Source of the DNA: Streptococcus parasanguinis
GTDB taxonomy: Bacteria; Bacillota; Bacilli; Lactobacillales; Streptococcaceae
Assembly (NCBI RefSeq): GCF_019929185.1
Contig: NZ_JAHZPC010000007.1
Span: forward strand, 22,763-86,762
Reading direction: 5' to 3'
Length of the DNA stretch: 64,000 nt
Made by a program: the position numbers and the translations under genes. Positions 39,939 through 48,336 of the stretch are shown here, piece by piece; within the stretch, counting starts at the first letter, position 1, and each line of letters opens with the position of its first letter. The notes under the pieces were generated by a model, which ran no database searches, was not told where the DNA came from, and saw only the letters and a list, made by a program, of their open reading frames with translations.

Positions 39939-42506
39939 ATGAATAAAACAAAGCTAAAAACATCCCTTTTTATAGTATCTTCTTTCCTGATTCCGGCTAT
40001 CATGATGTTCTTTATTTACCTCTCACAAGGAATCTACTGGAACAGTGATACATCCCCCTTATTAGGAGATGGTTATCATCAGTATGTCATTTTTGATACC
40101 ACACTTCGAAATATTTTACACGGGACAGATAGCCTATTTTACAGTTTTCAAAGTGGATTAGGCATTAATTTCTATGCACTCAGTAGTTATTATCTAGGAA
40201 GTTTCTTTTCTCCTCTTGTCTACTTCTTTAATGCACAATCCATGCCAGATGCTGTTTACCTCATCACTCTTCTTAAATTTGGAGCTATTGGCTTAAGCAC
40301 TTATATTAGTTTACATGGAATGTTTTCTAAAATTCCTAGATCCCTGGTTCTTACCCTTTCAACATCATTTGCTCTTATGAGCTTTGCTATCAGCCAAATT
40401 GAAATTAAAACTTGGCTAGATGTTTTTATCCTAGCACCATTAATTCTTTATGGATTTAAAAAACTCATTTACAATGAGGGAGAGATTCTCTACTTTATCA
40501 GCTTAACCAGCTTGTTTATCCAAAATTATTATTTTGGGTTTATGATGTCTATTTTTCTTATTTTATGGTACTTGACACAACTGTCATGGGACATCAAAGG
40601 AATTGGAAAACGCTTCTTTCATTTTGTGATTGTATCTCTTTTATCAGTTATAACAAGCCTTGTGATGTTATTTCCAACCTTCTTAGATTTACGCACTCAT
40701 GGAGAAAGTTTTTCAAAGGTTGACAGTATCTTTACAGAAAAAAGTTGGTATCTTGACGTATTTGCAAAAAATTTCATTGGAAGTTTTGACACTACTAAAT
40801 ATGGATCAATTCCAATGATCTACGTGGGATTATTTCCACTTCTTTTAGCGATTACCTTTTTCTTTGTAAAGTCGATCAAGTTTCACGTGAAACTTTCTTA
40901 CTTTATACTCTTGACCATTCTTATTTTGAGTTTTCGTTTTCAATTATTAGATCTCCTTTGGCAAGGTATGCACGCGCCGAATATGTTTCTTCATCGATAC
41001 TCTTGGATCTTTTCTTTGACGATTATTCTGATGGCAGGAGAAGTACTAAATCGAATAGAGGAGATCACTTGGATTCGTTTTAGTCTTGCTAATTTCCTCC
41101 TTATTCTAGGATTTGGAGCAACTGTCCTTTACAGCAGTCACTATAAATTTTTAGATGCTGTCAATTTTATTGTTACTTTTGAATTTTTAATTGCTTTCTA
41201 TTTGGTCTGTTTAGGGTTTATCCTAAAAAAGATACCGCCTAGACTTTTCTATCTTTCGATCCTGTTTTTCTCCATCTTTGAATTATCGGTGAATAGTTAT
41301 TATCAAATGGAAGGAATTGCGAATGAATGGGTATTTGCTTCTCGGTCATCCTACGAACGAGACTTAAAAGCCATCCAATCCTTAGTAAAAGAGAAGACAG
41401 ACTCTAATTATCGGACTGAGATTTTACAGCCACAAACGGGCAATGATAGCATGAAGTATGGTTATAATGGAATTTCTCAATTTTCATCTGTACGAAATAC
41501 GGATGCTAGCTCGACATTGGACAAACTAGGATTTAAATCTGAAGGAACCAACCTCAATCTTCGATACCAAAACAATTCTATTTTAATGGATAGTCTATTT
41601 GGTGTTCGCTATAATTTAAGCCAACAACCTGTTCAAAAATTTGGATTTAAAGAGATTGCAACCAAAAATGGAGTCTCACTTTCAGAAAACGAATATGCCT
41701 TACCAATCGCCTTTCTGTCAGCAAAACCTTATAAAAATACTTCCTTTACGAATTTGACACTGGATAATCAGACACGATTCATCCATCAAATCACAGATGA
41801 AAAATATAAATTTTATAAGAAATTAAATATTCTCTCGCCTACTTCACAAAATACTACATCTTCGTTGCAAACTGCAAAAATTGAAGAAGATAGTCATCTT
41901 TCCTACGCAAGTATTCAATATGAAGTAACGGTTCCTGCCCATAGCCAACTATATGTCAATGTTCCAAATTTACAATTTTCAAACGATGATCGAAAAGATA
42001 TTGAAATCAGCTACAATGGACAGACTCAACGCTATACCATTGATAATGCCTTTCCATTCTTTTCGATTGGCCATTTTGACACAGAGGAAACAGTTACTAT
42101 TCGTATGAGTTTTCCAGAAAATTCGACAGTCTCTTTTGATACACCAGAATTTTTTGCTCTGGATCTTGACCAATACACACAAGCTATCGCTAGCATTCGT
42201 CAGCAAGAAGTTGCTATTCACAAAAAGAAAAACAAATTGGTAGCAGCCTATAACGCAAATAGAGACACTACCCTTATTTTTACACTCCCTTATGATAAAG
42301 GCTGGTCAGCTAAACAAAATGGAAAACCTATCAAAATTCATCGCATCCAGAAAGGATTAATGGGAGTTCGTGTTTCAAAAGGATCCGGAACAGTCACCTT
42401 AACATTTGTTCCCCAAGGCTTCATTGAAGGACTCATTGCCTTTTTCGTTGGAATCATTCTCTTTTTCCTCTACGAATGGAGACAAATAAAAAGACGAAAA
42501 AGTTAA
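39939..42506 (+). CDS. yfhO: YfhO-family polytopic membrane protein (glycosyltransferase-like)
   Basis: 855 residues. About a dozen membrane helices in the first 490 residues, an extracellular domain of some 330 residues and a last helix near 828-846 with a basic tail, KRRKS. Motifs fit the YfhO family of GT-C-like enzymes; B. subtilis YfhO adds a sugar to lipoteichoic acid outside the membrane. The donor and acceptor here are unknown. No strong ribosome binding site precedes the ATG. A parS site lies inside the gene at 40879-40894. Confidence 0.88.
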   Translation: MNKTKLKTSLFIVSSFLIPAIMMFFIYLSQGIYWNSDTSPLLGDGYHQYVIFDTTLRNILHGTDSLFYSFQSGLGINFYALSSYYLGSFFSPLVYFFNAQSMPDAVYLITLLKFGAIGLSTYISLHGMFSKIPRSLVLTLSTSFALMSFAISQIEIKTWLDVFILAPLILYGFKKLIYNEGEILYFISLTSLFIQNYYFGFMMSIFLILWYLTQLSWDIKGIGKRFFHFVIVSLLSVITSLVMLFPTFLDLRTHGESFSKVDSIFTEKSWYLDVFAKNFIGSFDTTKYGSIPMIYVGLFPLLLAITFFFVKSIKFHVKLSYFILLTILILSFRFQLLDLLWQGMHAPNMFLHRYSWIFSLTIILMAGEVLNRIEEITWIRFSLANFLLILGFGATVLYSSHYKFLDAVNFIVTFEFLIAFYLVCLGFILKKIPPRLFYLSILFFSIFELSVNSYYQMEGIANEWVFASRSSYERDLKAIQSLVKEKTDSNYRTEILQPQTGNDSMKYGYNGISQFSSVRNTDASSTLDKLGFKSEGTNLNLRYQNNSILMDSLFGVRYNLSQQPVQKFGFKEIATKNGVSLSENEYALPIAFLSAKPYKNTSFTNLTLDNQTRFIHQITDEKYKFYKKLNILSPTSQNTTSSLQTAKIEEDSHLSYASIQYEVTVPAHSQLYVNVPNLQFSNDDRKDIEISYNGQTQRYTIDNAFPFFSIGHFDTEETVTIRMSFPENSTVSFDTPEFFALDLDQYTQAIASIRQQEVAIHKKKNKLVAAYNANRDTTLIFTLPYDKGWSAKQNGKPIKIHRIQKGLMGVRVSKGSGTVTLTFVPQGFIEGLIAFFVGIILFFLYEWRQIKRRKS
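40879..40894. other. parS: parS centromere site
   Basis: AGTTTCACGTGAAACT, a perfect 16-bp palindrome with the TTTCACGTGAAA core. It lies within yfhO, about 7.5 kb from dnaA. Confidence 0.8.
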
Positions 42507-42535
42507 GGAATCTAACCATCGGTTCACTTATAAAT

Positions 42536-42569
42536 AAAAGGCTAGGATAGTCATTATCCTAGCCTTTTT
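42536..42569 (+). terminator. Terminator after yfhO
   Basis: AAAAGGCTAGGAT and ATCCTAGCCTTTT form a 13-bp stem with a T run. Confidence 0.9.
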
Positions 42570-42605
42570 CAAAACAAAAAAACACCCAAATGGGTGCTAT
42601 ACTAG

Positions 42606-42679
42606 CTCCGCCAGTAGGACTCGAACCTACGACATCATGATTAACAGTCATGCGCTACTACCAACTGAGCTATGGCGGA
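42606..42679 (-). tRNA. tRNA-Asn (GTT)
   Basis: 74-base cloverleaf on the minus strand starting TCCGCCATAGCTCAG, anticodon loop CTGTTAA with GTT, T arm GGTTCGAGTCC. Acceptor arms TCCGCCA/TGGCGGA. CCA is not encoded. Confidence 0.97.
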
Positions 42680-42687
42680 ATGAGATA

Positions 42688-42759
42688 TAGTCCGTACGGG
42701 ATTCGAACCCGTGTTACCGCCGTGAAAAGGCGGTGTCTTAACCCCTTGACCAACGGACC
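42688..42759 (-). tRNA. tRNA-Glu (TTC)
   Basis: 72-base cloverleaf on the minus strand, anticodon loop TTTTCAC with TTC, T arm GGGTTCGAATCCC. Identical to the plus-strand copy at 63141-63212. CCA is not encoded. It is 8 bases upstream of tRNA-Asn and about 50 bases after comE. Confidence 0.97.
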
Positions 42760-42809
42760 ATATATTCATTAACAGAACATATCCCATTATATCAAAATTT
42801 AACTAATTG

Positions 42810-43568
42810 TCAAGCACTAAATTCTAAATTTTGCTCTTCAATTAATTTTTTGGCACGTTTGATATTGCTTCTTGAGATTGGACAAGAATAGCCTTCTTTC
42901 AACAGTAGCTGTTTCTTTTTCTTATCCATTCCAATGATCATACTTCTATTCACGATAAAAGATTGATGGGGACTGAAATATCTCTCCTCCACATCTTTCT
43001 CCAAGACATCTGATAAACTTCCCGCAATTTCTTTTTGAAAATTTTTCCCAACTAAGTTTAATTTATAAGCCGAACCAACAGTTTCAATATAAAGAATATC
43101 CTTAAATGGAATTTTTATCTTTTTATCCTTAAAGTCATACTCAAAATAATCTGTCAAATCATCATTTCCAATTTGAATAGTCGTTAGGTACTCAATACAC
43201 TCCTTAATTTTTAATCTAAATAAATCTTCATTCAAATTTTTATCAATAAAATCTAAGGCAGATACTTTATAACGATAGGTAATCGAAGCGAATTCTGATT
43301 TTGTAGTAATAAAAACAATAATGGCATAAGGATTTGCTTCTCGTATTTTTTGAGCAATTTCCAGCCCACAATACTCATTGTCTTGGATATGAATATCTAG
43401 AAAATATAATTGGTGGATATCCGAATGCTGGATATAATTTTCAAATTCCGAAATTTTACCGGTAGAAATCACTTCAAGTTTAATTTCTAATTCCTTAGCA
43501 ATTTCTGCAATATGTTTTTCTACCCGTATCTGTTGAGAGAGCTCATCTTCTAATAAAAAAATCTTCAT
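42810..43568 (-). CDS. comE: ComE, LytTR-type competence response regulator
   Basis: 252 residues. The receiver domain has the acidic pair ED at 7-8, the phosphorylated aspartate D58 in YFLDIHI and conserved T/K in ITTKSEF and DKNL. A LytTR DNA-binding domain spans about 145-245, with DILYIETVGSAYKL and FSPHQSFIVNRSMI. Overall it resembles pneumococcal ComE closely in layout and motifs. Such regulators bind two direct repeats 21 bp apart. It overlaps comD by 4 bases. A candidate binding site is found before comX at 63260-63289. Confidence 0.92.
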   Translation of the reverse strand: MKIFLLEDELSQQIRVEKHIAEIAKELEIKLEVISTGKISEFENYIQHSDIHQLYFLDIHIQDNEYCGLEIAQKIREANPYAIIVFITTKSEFASITYRYKVSALDFIDKNLNEDLFRLKIKECIEYLTTIQIGNDDLTDYFEYDFKDKKIKIPFKDILYIETVGSAYKLNLVGKNFQKEIAGSLSDVLEKDVEERYFSPHQSFIVNRSMIIGMDKKKKQLLLKEGYSCPISRSNIKRAKKLIEEQNLEFSA

Positions 43569-44905
43569 TCTTGTTCGTATCCTCCAATCTTCAAAACTTG
43601 TAAAAAACGATTTCCTTGCAATTCCGTTTCTAAAAACATCGTTCCATAATTTGCTAAGATTTTTCTCACATTATTTAATCCTAGTCCTCTATTTTCTCCT
43701 TTTGTCGAATAGCCTTCTTCATATATTTTTCTAATATCAAAAGTGATTTCATTTGTTGTATTATGAATCACTAAGTAAACAATTTTTGAAATAGAGAAAA
43801 TAGCAATATGAACTTTCTTTTCTTCTGCTTCTTTTGAAGCTTCCAAAGCGTTTGTCACTAGAATCCCAACGATTCTCACGATATCTAATAAATCAACTGG
43901 TAGTTGCTCGATTGGTTCACTCGTTTCAAAGGTCATTTCTACCCCAGCATCTCTTGCATCCAACCAGCCTCGAATCAAAATACTTCGTAAAGCAGAATCT
44001 TTGATATTGACCAAGTTGAATCCTGATAATGCTTCTGTATTGATCTCTTTATAACCTTTTTCCAATACTTCTCTATGGATTCTCTGTATTTCTGGAATAT
44101 TTTCTTCCTCAATGGCTAACGACATAGAAATAACTAAATTTCCCAAATCATGACGAAATCCCCTGACAATAGAATAGAGACTTTGAATTTCAGCCATATA
44201 CCGACTCATTTGTTGCTCAGAAAATTCTTTATACTCCAGTTCTAAATTTTTACGATACTGATCTCGCTCGATTTTCATATGGAATAAGCTGACTACAAAA
44301 GAGAAAAAACAAATCGTTGCCAACATACTCCCAAAATTTTTATATTGCGCTTGTTCACTAATCCATAAAGCAAAATTAATCACTACAAATATAGCAAAAT
44401 AGACACAGATGAGTCTCTTTAAATATTTTTCAAATTCTTTCTCATAAAAAGGAGTGAAATCAAATTCAAATAGGTCAATTAACTTCAAAATGATTCCTAA
44501 AGAAATCAAACGAATGCACATATTGTAGACAATCGAGTAAGCTGCTACAACAGCATCCCCCAATACTGAAGAGACAATTATCGTCAGAAAAGTTGCTGTT
44601 CCTTCAACCGCTAAATAAGTAAAAAAAGAATAAAAAATGGCGCACAAGCGATTCGTCCGATTGGCATAATGATAATAAGGATATAAATAAACCGGCCATA
44701 AGAGCATATTTAAATCAGAGAGTCGAATATTTGAAAATAAAGTCACATCTAAAAATACTAAGAGACTTTCAAAAAGAAGAACAAAGGTGCTCAGCAGAAA
44801 GATAAATGCAAATTGATGTTCCTGATAGATTTTTTCGTCCACTAATGCAAACGTCAGAACAATGATCCCTCCCAAGAGAAAAGACAAGATTAATGACTGA
44901 ATCAC
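43565..44905 (-). CDS. comD: ComD, competence pheromone receptor histidine kinase
   Basis: 446 residues from GTG 44905, with GGGAG upstream. Six or seven membrane helices fill the first 210 residues, typical of HPK10 peptide-sensing kinases. The phosphorylated histidine is H252 in RGFRHDLGNL; the ATP-binding part has the N box VTNALEASKEAEEKK and the G box RGLGLNNVRKI. In related species ComD senses CSP made from comC, which usually lies directly upstream. Here no comC is found between comD and tRNA-Arg. Confidence 0.92.
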   Translation of the reverse strand: MIQSLILSFLLGGIIVLTFALVDEKIYQEHQFAFIFLLSTFVLLFESLLVFLDVTLFSNIRLSDLNMLLWPVYLYPYYHYANRTNRLCAIFYSFFTYLAVEGTATFLTIIVSSVLGDAVVAAYSIVYNMCIRLISLGIILKLIDLFEFDFTPFYEKEFEKYLKRLICVYFAIFVVINFALWISEQAQYKNFGSMLATICFFSFVVSLFHMKIERDQYRKNLELEYKEFSEQQMSRYMAEIQSLYSIVRGFRHDLGNLVISMSLAIEEENIPEIQRIHREVLEKGYKEINTEALSGFNLVNIKDSALRSILIRGWLDARDAGVEMTFETSEPIEQLPVDLLDIVRIVGILVTNALEASKEAEEKKVHIAIFSISKIVYLVIHNTTNEITFDIRKIYEEGYSTKGENRGLGLNNVRKILANYGTMFLETELQGNRFLQVLKIGGYEQE

Positions 44906-45212
44906 ACAAACTCTCCCACTTTGTTTTTTCTATTTTATTATACTCTAGTATTATTATAAAAAAATAAAATTTTATATACAAAAAATTATAATATAAAATA
45001 GCCTAAAATTAAAGGGAATAGGTAAAATTGTAATGTTTTTAATGTTTTTGTTACATGAATGAAAACTATTTTACACAATTTATATAATCTACACTTTGCA
45101 CTATATAGGGATTGTTAGTTCTTTTTTAAAATATTCCTAATAAATCATTTCATCACTATTAATCTATAGCAAAGTATACAAAAATTAATAGAAAATGAAA
45201 ATTTATACATTT
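44906..45212. other. Long A+T-rich intergenic region where comC is expected; no gene found
   Basis: About 300 bases between the comD start and the terminator after tRNA-Arg. Read on both strands, it has only ORFs of 20 codons or fewer, none with a double-glycine leader or a good ribosome binding site. On the minus strand TATAAT (44942-44937) could be a -10 box for comDE. Direct repeats such as AAAACATT-AAAACATT (near 45026-45045) occur, but no ComE-type pair at 21-bp spacing is clear. Confidence 0.7.
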
Positions 45213-45248
45213 TAACATAAAAGAAAAGATGCAGCAAAAGCTGCATCT
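45213..45248 (-). terminator. Terminator after tRNA-Arg
   Basis: On the minus strand AGATGCAGC and GCTGCATCT form a perfect 9-bp stem with a TTTT loop, then TTTCTTTTA. It should separate tRNA-Arg from comDE. Confidence 0.9.
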
Positions 45249-45254
45249 CTCATT

Positions 45255-45328
45255 TGATCCCAGCAGGATTCGAACCTGCGACCGTTCGCTTAGAAGGCGA
45301 ATGCTCTATCCAGCTGAGCTATGAGACC
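45255..45328 (-). tRNA. tRNA-Arg (TCT)
   Basis: 74-base cloverleaf on the minus strand starting GGTCTCATAGCTCAGCTGG, anticodon loop CTTCTAA with TCT, T arm AGGTTCGAATCCT. CCA is not encoded. In pneumococcus the same tRNA precedes comCDE. Confidence 0.97.
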
Positions 45329-45370
45329 GAACTTACTTCATTTTAGCAGAAAAAGGAAGGAGCGTCAAGG

Positions 45371-45850
45371 TTATTTATGGTAAGGACTCCCCTGTTGAAT
45401 CATGAAAGCACGATAGATTTGTTCCACCAACACTAATTTCATCAACTGATGAGGAAGAGTTAATTGACCAAAGCTCATTAATAGATTTCCTCTTTTTTTC
45501 ACTTCAGGAGACAGACCAAGACTGCCTCCAATAACAAAAGTAAGGTTTGAATAACCAGATGTCATAATCTGGTCAATCGTTTGACTAAATTTATCTGAAG
45601 GAAATTGTTTTCCTTCGATGGCTAATACAATCACATATTCCTTATCTGAAATCTTAGAGAGAATTCGTTGTCCCTCTTTTTCAAGGATTTGTTGATTTTC
45701 GAGTTGACTGGCACGATCTGGAGTTTTTTCATCAACTAACTCAACCTGTTCTACTTTTGCAAATCGACCAAGCCTTTTAATATACTCCGCGATCCCATCT
45801 TTTAAGTATTTTTCTTTTAATTTTCCAACGGTTATCAATTTAATTTTCAT
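45371..45850 (-). CDS. rlmH: RlmH, 23S rRNA pseudouridine-1915 N3-methyltransferase
   Basis: 159 residues, normal for this SPOUT enzyme. [23 protein letters not shown] opens the protein, and the SAM-binding knot [13 protein letters not shown] lies near 106-118, followed by [20 protein letters not shown]. It methylates pseudouridine in helix 69. The gene lies between tRNA-Arg and htrA, as in other streptococci. Confidence 0.97.
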   Translation of the reverse strand: MKIKLITVGKLKEKYLKDGIAEYIKRLGRFAKVEQVELVDEKTPDRASQLENQQILEKEGQRILSKISDKEYVIVLAIEGKQFPSDKFSQTIDQIMTSGYSNLTFVIGGSLGLSPEVKKRGNLLMSFGQLTLPHQLMKLVLVEQIYRAFMIQQGSPYHK

Positions 45851-45885
45851 TCCCCTATTGTAGCATAATTCTTCAATTCCACAAA

Positions 45886-45981
45886 TAATCCACAGCTATA
45901 GAAAGGAAATCTATTCTATAAAGTCCTTTTTAAAGCCATTTCTCAACTAAATTCTACAAGTTATCCACAATTTGTGGATAA
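45886..45981. other. DnaA-box cluster upstream of htrA
   Basis: TAATCCACA (45886-45894, one mismatch), TTATCCACA (45961-45969, perfect) and TGTGGATAA (45973-45981, perfect on the other strand). The last two face each other with 3 bases between. They are about 2.2 kb from the boxes upstream of dnaA. Confidence 0.75.
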
Positions 45982-45990
45982 CTTTAGTTA

Positions 45991-46023
45991 TTTAAGATAT
46001 AATTAAGAAAGTTTTTCTATACT
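45991..46023 (+). promoter_or_regulatory. htrA promoter with CiaR-type repeat
   Basis: TTTAAG-ATATA-ATTAAG (45991-46007), then 10 bases, then TATACT (46018-46023). This is the spacing of CiaR-activated promoters, and htrA is a known CiaR target in pneumococcus. Confidence 0.75.
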
Positions 46024-46054
46024 CTAGACAATTTGATATCCTTAGGAGGAAAAT

Positions 46055-47236
46055 ATGAAATCTTCATCTAATTTACTGAAAAAAGTTGGAAACATAGCCC
46101 TCATTTTTGTTGTAGGTTTTCTAGGTGGTATTCTTGGAACCTTTTTAACCTTACAAACATCTCATTCTTCTACTTCAAATACTGAAAGTAAGCAAGTCCA
46201 CTCAACCACTGTTAAAACAGCTTATAAAAATACAACCTCAACTAGTGAGGCCGTAGACAAGGTGAAAAATGCTGTAGTTTCTGTGATTACTTATTCTGAT
46301 TCTTCGAATCAAGGGTTATTTGAAAAAGAAGAAAACTCTGACTCACAAATTTCTAGTGAAGGTTCTGGGGTCATTTATAAAAAAGAAGGAAAATATGCCT
46401 ACCTTGTTACCAACACCCATGTGATCAATGGTGCTAAAAAAGTAGATATTCTTTTAGCAGATGGGAATAAAGTCCCCGGAGAAGTAGTTGGGTCAGATGT
46501 CTATTCTGATATTGCAGTCGTTCGTATTAGTGCGGATAAAGCAAAGGCAGTAGCTGAATTCGGAGATTCAAACCAATTAACAGTCGGTGAGACTGCAATT
46601 GCAATTGGTAGCCCTCTTGGAACAGATTATGCTAATTCTGTTACCCAAGGAATTATTTCCAGCCAAGGCCGCAATGTGAAATTGAAAGCCGATAATGGAC
46701 AAAATATCTCTACACGCGCCCTACAAACAGACGCAGCCATCAACCCAGGAAACTCTGGAGGTCCATTAATCAATATTCAAGGACAAGTCATTGGAATTAC
46801 CTCAAGTAAAATTTCAAATAACGGACAAACTTCAGTAGAAGGAATGGGATTTGCAATTCCTGCAAATGATGTTGTCAATATTATCAAGCAACTAGAAGAA
46901 AAAGGAAAAGTAGTTCGACCAGCTCTTGGAATCCAAATGATGGATTTATCCAACCTTTCAACTTCTGATTTAAGCCAATTAAAACTTCCTGAAAAAATCT
47001 CTGGAGGAGTACTGGTTCGTTCAACACTTGAAAATATGCCTGCTTCAGATAAATTGCAACGTTATGATGTCATCACAAAGATCGATGATACAACTATCGA
47101 GTCAACTGCGGATTTACAATCCGCCCTCTATTCTCACCAAATCAATGATACGATCAAGGTCACATTCTATCGTGATGGAAAACAACAAACAACTTCTATC
47201 AAGTTGACAAAATCAACTGAGGATCTGAGCGATTAA
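46055..47236 (+). CDS. htrA: HtrA (DegP) surface serine protease
   Basis: 393 residues. One N-terminal membrane anchor (about 12-34), a Ser/Thr linker, a trypsin-like domain with catalytic H122 (TNTHVI), D152 (YSDIAVV) and S234 (GNSGGPL), and one PDZ domain from about 290. It degrades misfolded exported proteins and, in pneumococcus, competence peptide and bacteriocins. AGGAGG lies 5 bases before the ATG. Upstream are DnaA boxes and a CiaR-type promoter. Confidence 0.97.
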   Translation: MKSSSNLLKKVGNIALIFVVGFLGGILGTFLTLQTSHSSTSNTESKQVHSTTVKTAYKNTTSTSEAVDKVKNAVVSVITYSDSSNQGLFEKEENSDSQISSEGSGVIYKKEGKYAYLVTNTHVINGAKKVDILLADGNKVPGEVVGSDVYSDIAVVRISADKAKAVAEFGDSNQLTVGETAIAIGSPLGTDYANSVTQGIISSQGRNVKLKADNGQNISTRALQTDAAINPGNSGGPLINIQGQVIGITSSKISNNGQTSVEGMGFAIPANDVVNIIKQLEEKGKVVRPALGIQMMDLSNLSTSDLSQLKLPEKISGGVLVRSTLENMPASDKLQRYDVITKIDDTTIESTADLQSALYSHQINDTIKVTFYRDGKQQTTSIKLTKSTEDLSD

Positions 47237-47261
47237 CTTTCACTTTCTTGACATACTTGTA

Positions 47262-47293
47262 AACACACCTTTACGAATTTGTAAAGGTGTGTT
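47262..47293. repeat. Perfect inverted repeat between htrA and parB
   Basis: AACACACCTTTAC and GTAAAGGTGTGTT (13 bp) with a 6-base loop. It ends 14 bases before the parB ATG and lacks a T tract. A TTGACA lies just upstream at 47248-47253. Confidence 0.8.
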
Positions 47294-47307
47294 ATTCTAT
47301 TCATAAG

Positions 47308-48069
47308 ATGGAAAAATTAGAAAAAATAGCGGTAAAGGACATTCGAACCAATCCTTTCCAACCAAGAAAAGTATTTGATCAAGAAAAATTAGAAGAACTG
47401 GCTCAGTCAATCAAAGAAAATGGCTTAATTCAACCCATTATTGTCAGAAAATCTCCAATAATTGGTTTTGAATTGCTTGCAGGTGAAAGACGTTTTAGAG
47501 CTTCAAAAATTGCTGGATTAGAGCTTGTTCCTGCGATTATTAAAGAGTTAACAGATCAAGAAATGATGCGACAAGCCATTATTGAAAATCTTCAACGAGA
47601 AGATCTCAATCCAATTGAAGAAGCTATCTCCTACCAGAAGCTCGTTGATCATGGCTATAAGCACGACCAAATCGCTCAATTTATGGGAAAATCTAGACCC
47701 TATATCAGCAATATGCTTCGCTTGTTACATCTAGCTCCCTCTGTTCAAGAAGCTGTGATTCAACATGATATTTCTTCGGCTCACGCGCGTGTTCTTGTTC
47801 CTCTTGATGAAGAAGAGCAGCGCTTTTGGTTGGAGCGAATCAAACAGGATCATTTAAATGTTCGAACATTAGAAAGCAAGATCAGTTCAAAAAGAAAACA
47901 GAAAAATAAAAAAGCAAAAGAGAGCTTCCTACTAGAAGAGGAACAACGATTGAAAAAAATATTAGGAACAGATGTGACGATACACTCCTCTTCTCAAAAT
48001 AAAGGAACTATCCAAATTTCTTTTTCCAGTCTTGATGAATACCAACGAATTATCAACAGCCTCAAATAA
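47308..48069 (+). CDS. parB: ParB/Spo0J chromosome partitioning protein
   Basis: 253 residues from the ATG at 47308; the open frame extends to a GTG at 47287 inside a hairpin, but family members start with MEKLEKI-like sequence. The CTPase motifs are present, NPFQPRKVF and LLAGERRFRASKIAG (box II, GERRFRA), then a helix-turn-helix HDQIAQFMGKSRPYISNMLRLL. It spreads from parS sites and loads SMC at the origin. No parA is adjacent, as usual in streptococci. Four parS-like sites are in this window. Confidence 0.96.
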   Translation: MEKLEKIAVKDIRTNPFQPRKVFDQEKLEELAQSIKENGLIQPIIVRKSPIIGFELLAGERRFRASKIAGLELVPAIIKELTDQEMMRQAIIENLQREDLNPIEEAISYQKLVDHGYKHDQIAQFMGKSRPYISNMLRLLHLAPSVQEAVIQHDISSAHARVLVPLDEEEQRFWLERIKQDHLNVRTLESKISSKRKQKNKKAKESFLLEEEQRLKKILGTDVTIHSSSQNKGTIQISFSSLDEYQRIINSLK

Positions 48070-48155
48070 GGCTGTTATTTTTATTTTTTGTATTGACAAG
48101 CTTTTCCACCATAAAAATCTTTTGTAAATAGCAGAAAAATAAGGATATTCTCTAG

Positions 48156-48284
48156 TTATCCCCACTTTGTGGATAACTTTTTAAAACAATGTGAATTTAA
48201 ATTCACAACTTGTGGAAAAGTTTAAAACTATAATTTAATTTCATGAAATTTAGCCTGTGGAAAACTATTTTTGTTTGTGGTAGA
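48156..48284. other. oriC: oriC, part upstream of dnaA (DnaA boxes)
   Basis: DnaA-box-like 9-mers: TTATCCCCA (48156), TGTGGATAA (48168, perfect), TGTGGAAAA (48211), TGTGGAAAA (48256) and TGTGGTAGA (48276). The region is A+T-rich. The box at 48256 overlaps the -35 of the dnaA promoter, consistent with autoregulation. Confidence 0.9.
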
Positions 48285-48286
48285 AT
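48258..48286 (+). promoter_or_regulatory. dnaA promoter
   Basis: TGGAAA (48258-48263), 17-base spacer, TAGAAT (48281-48286); DnaA boxes overlap both elements. Confidence 0.6.
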
Positions 48287-48336
48287 AGGAGTACGTATGA
48301 TTTGATACAATTCAAGAAAAGGAGGGAAGTCTGATA

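Noticed and set aside
45059..45118. 19-codon plus-strand ORF (MKTILHNLYNLHFALYRDC) as a comC or pheromone candidate
   Set aside because: It is on the strand opposite comD, has no ribosome binding site, no double-glycine leader and sits in A+T-rich DNA where short ORFs are expected.
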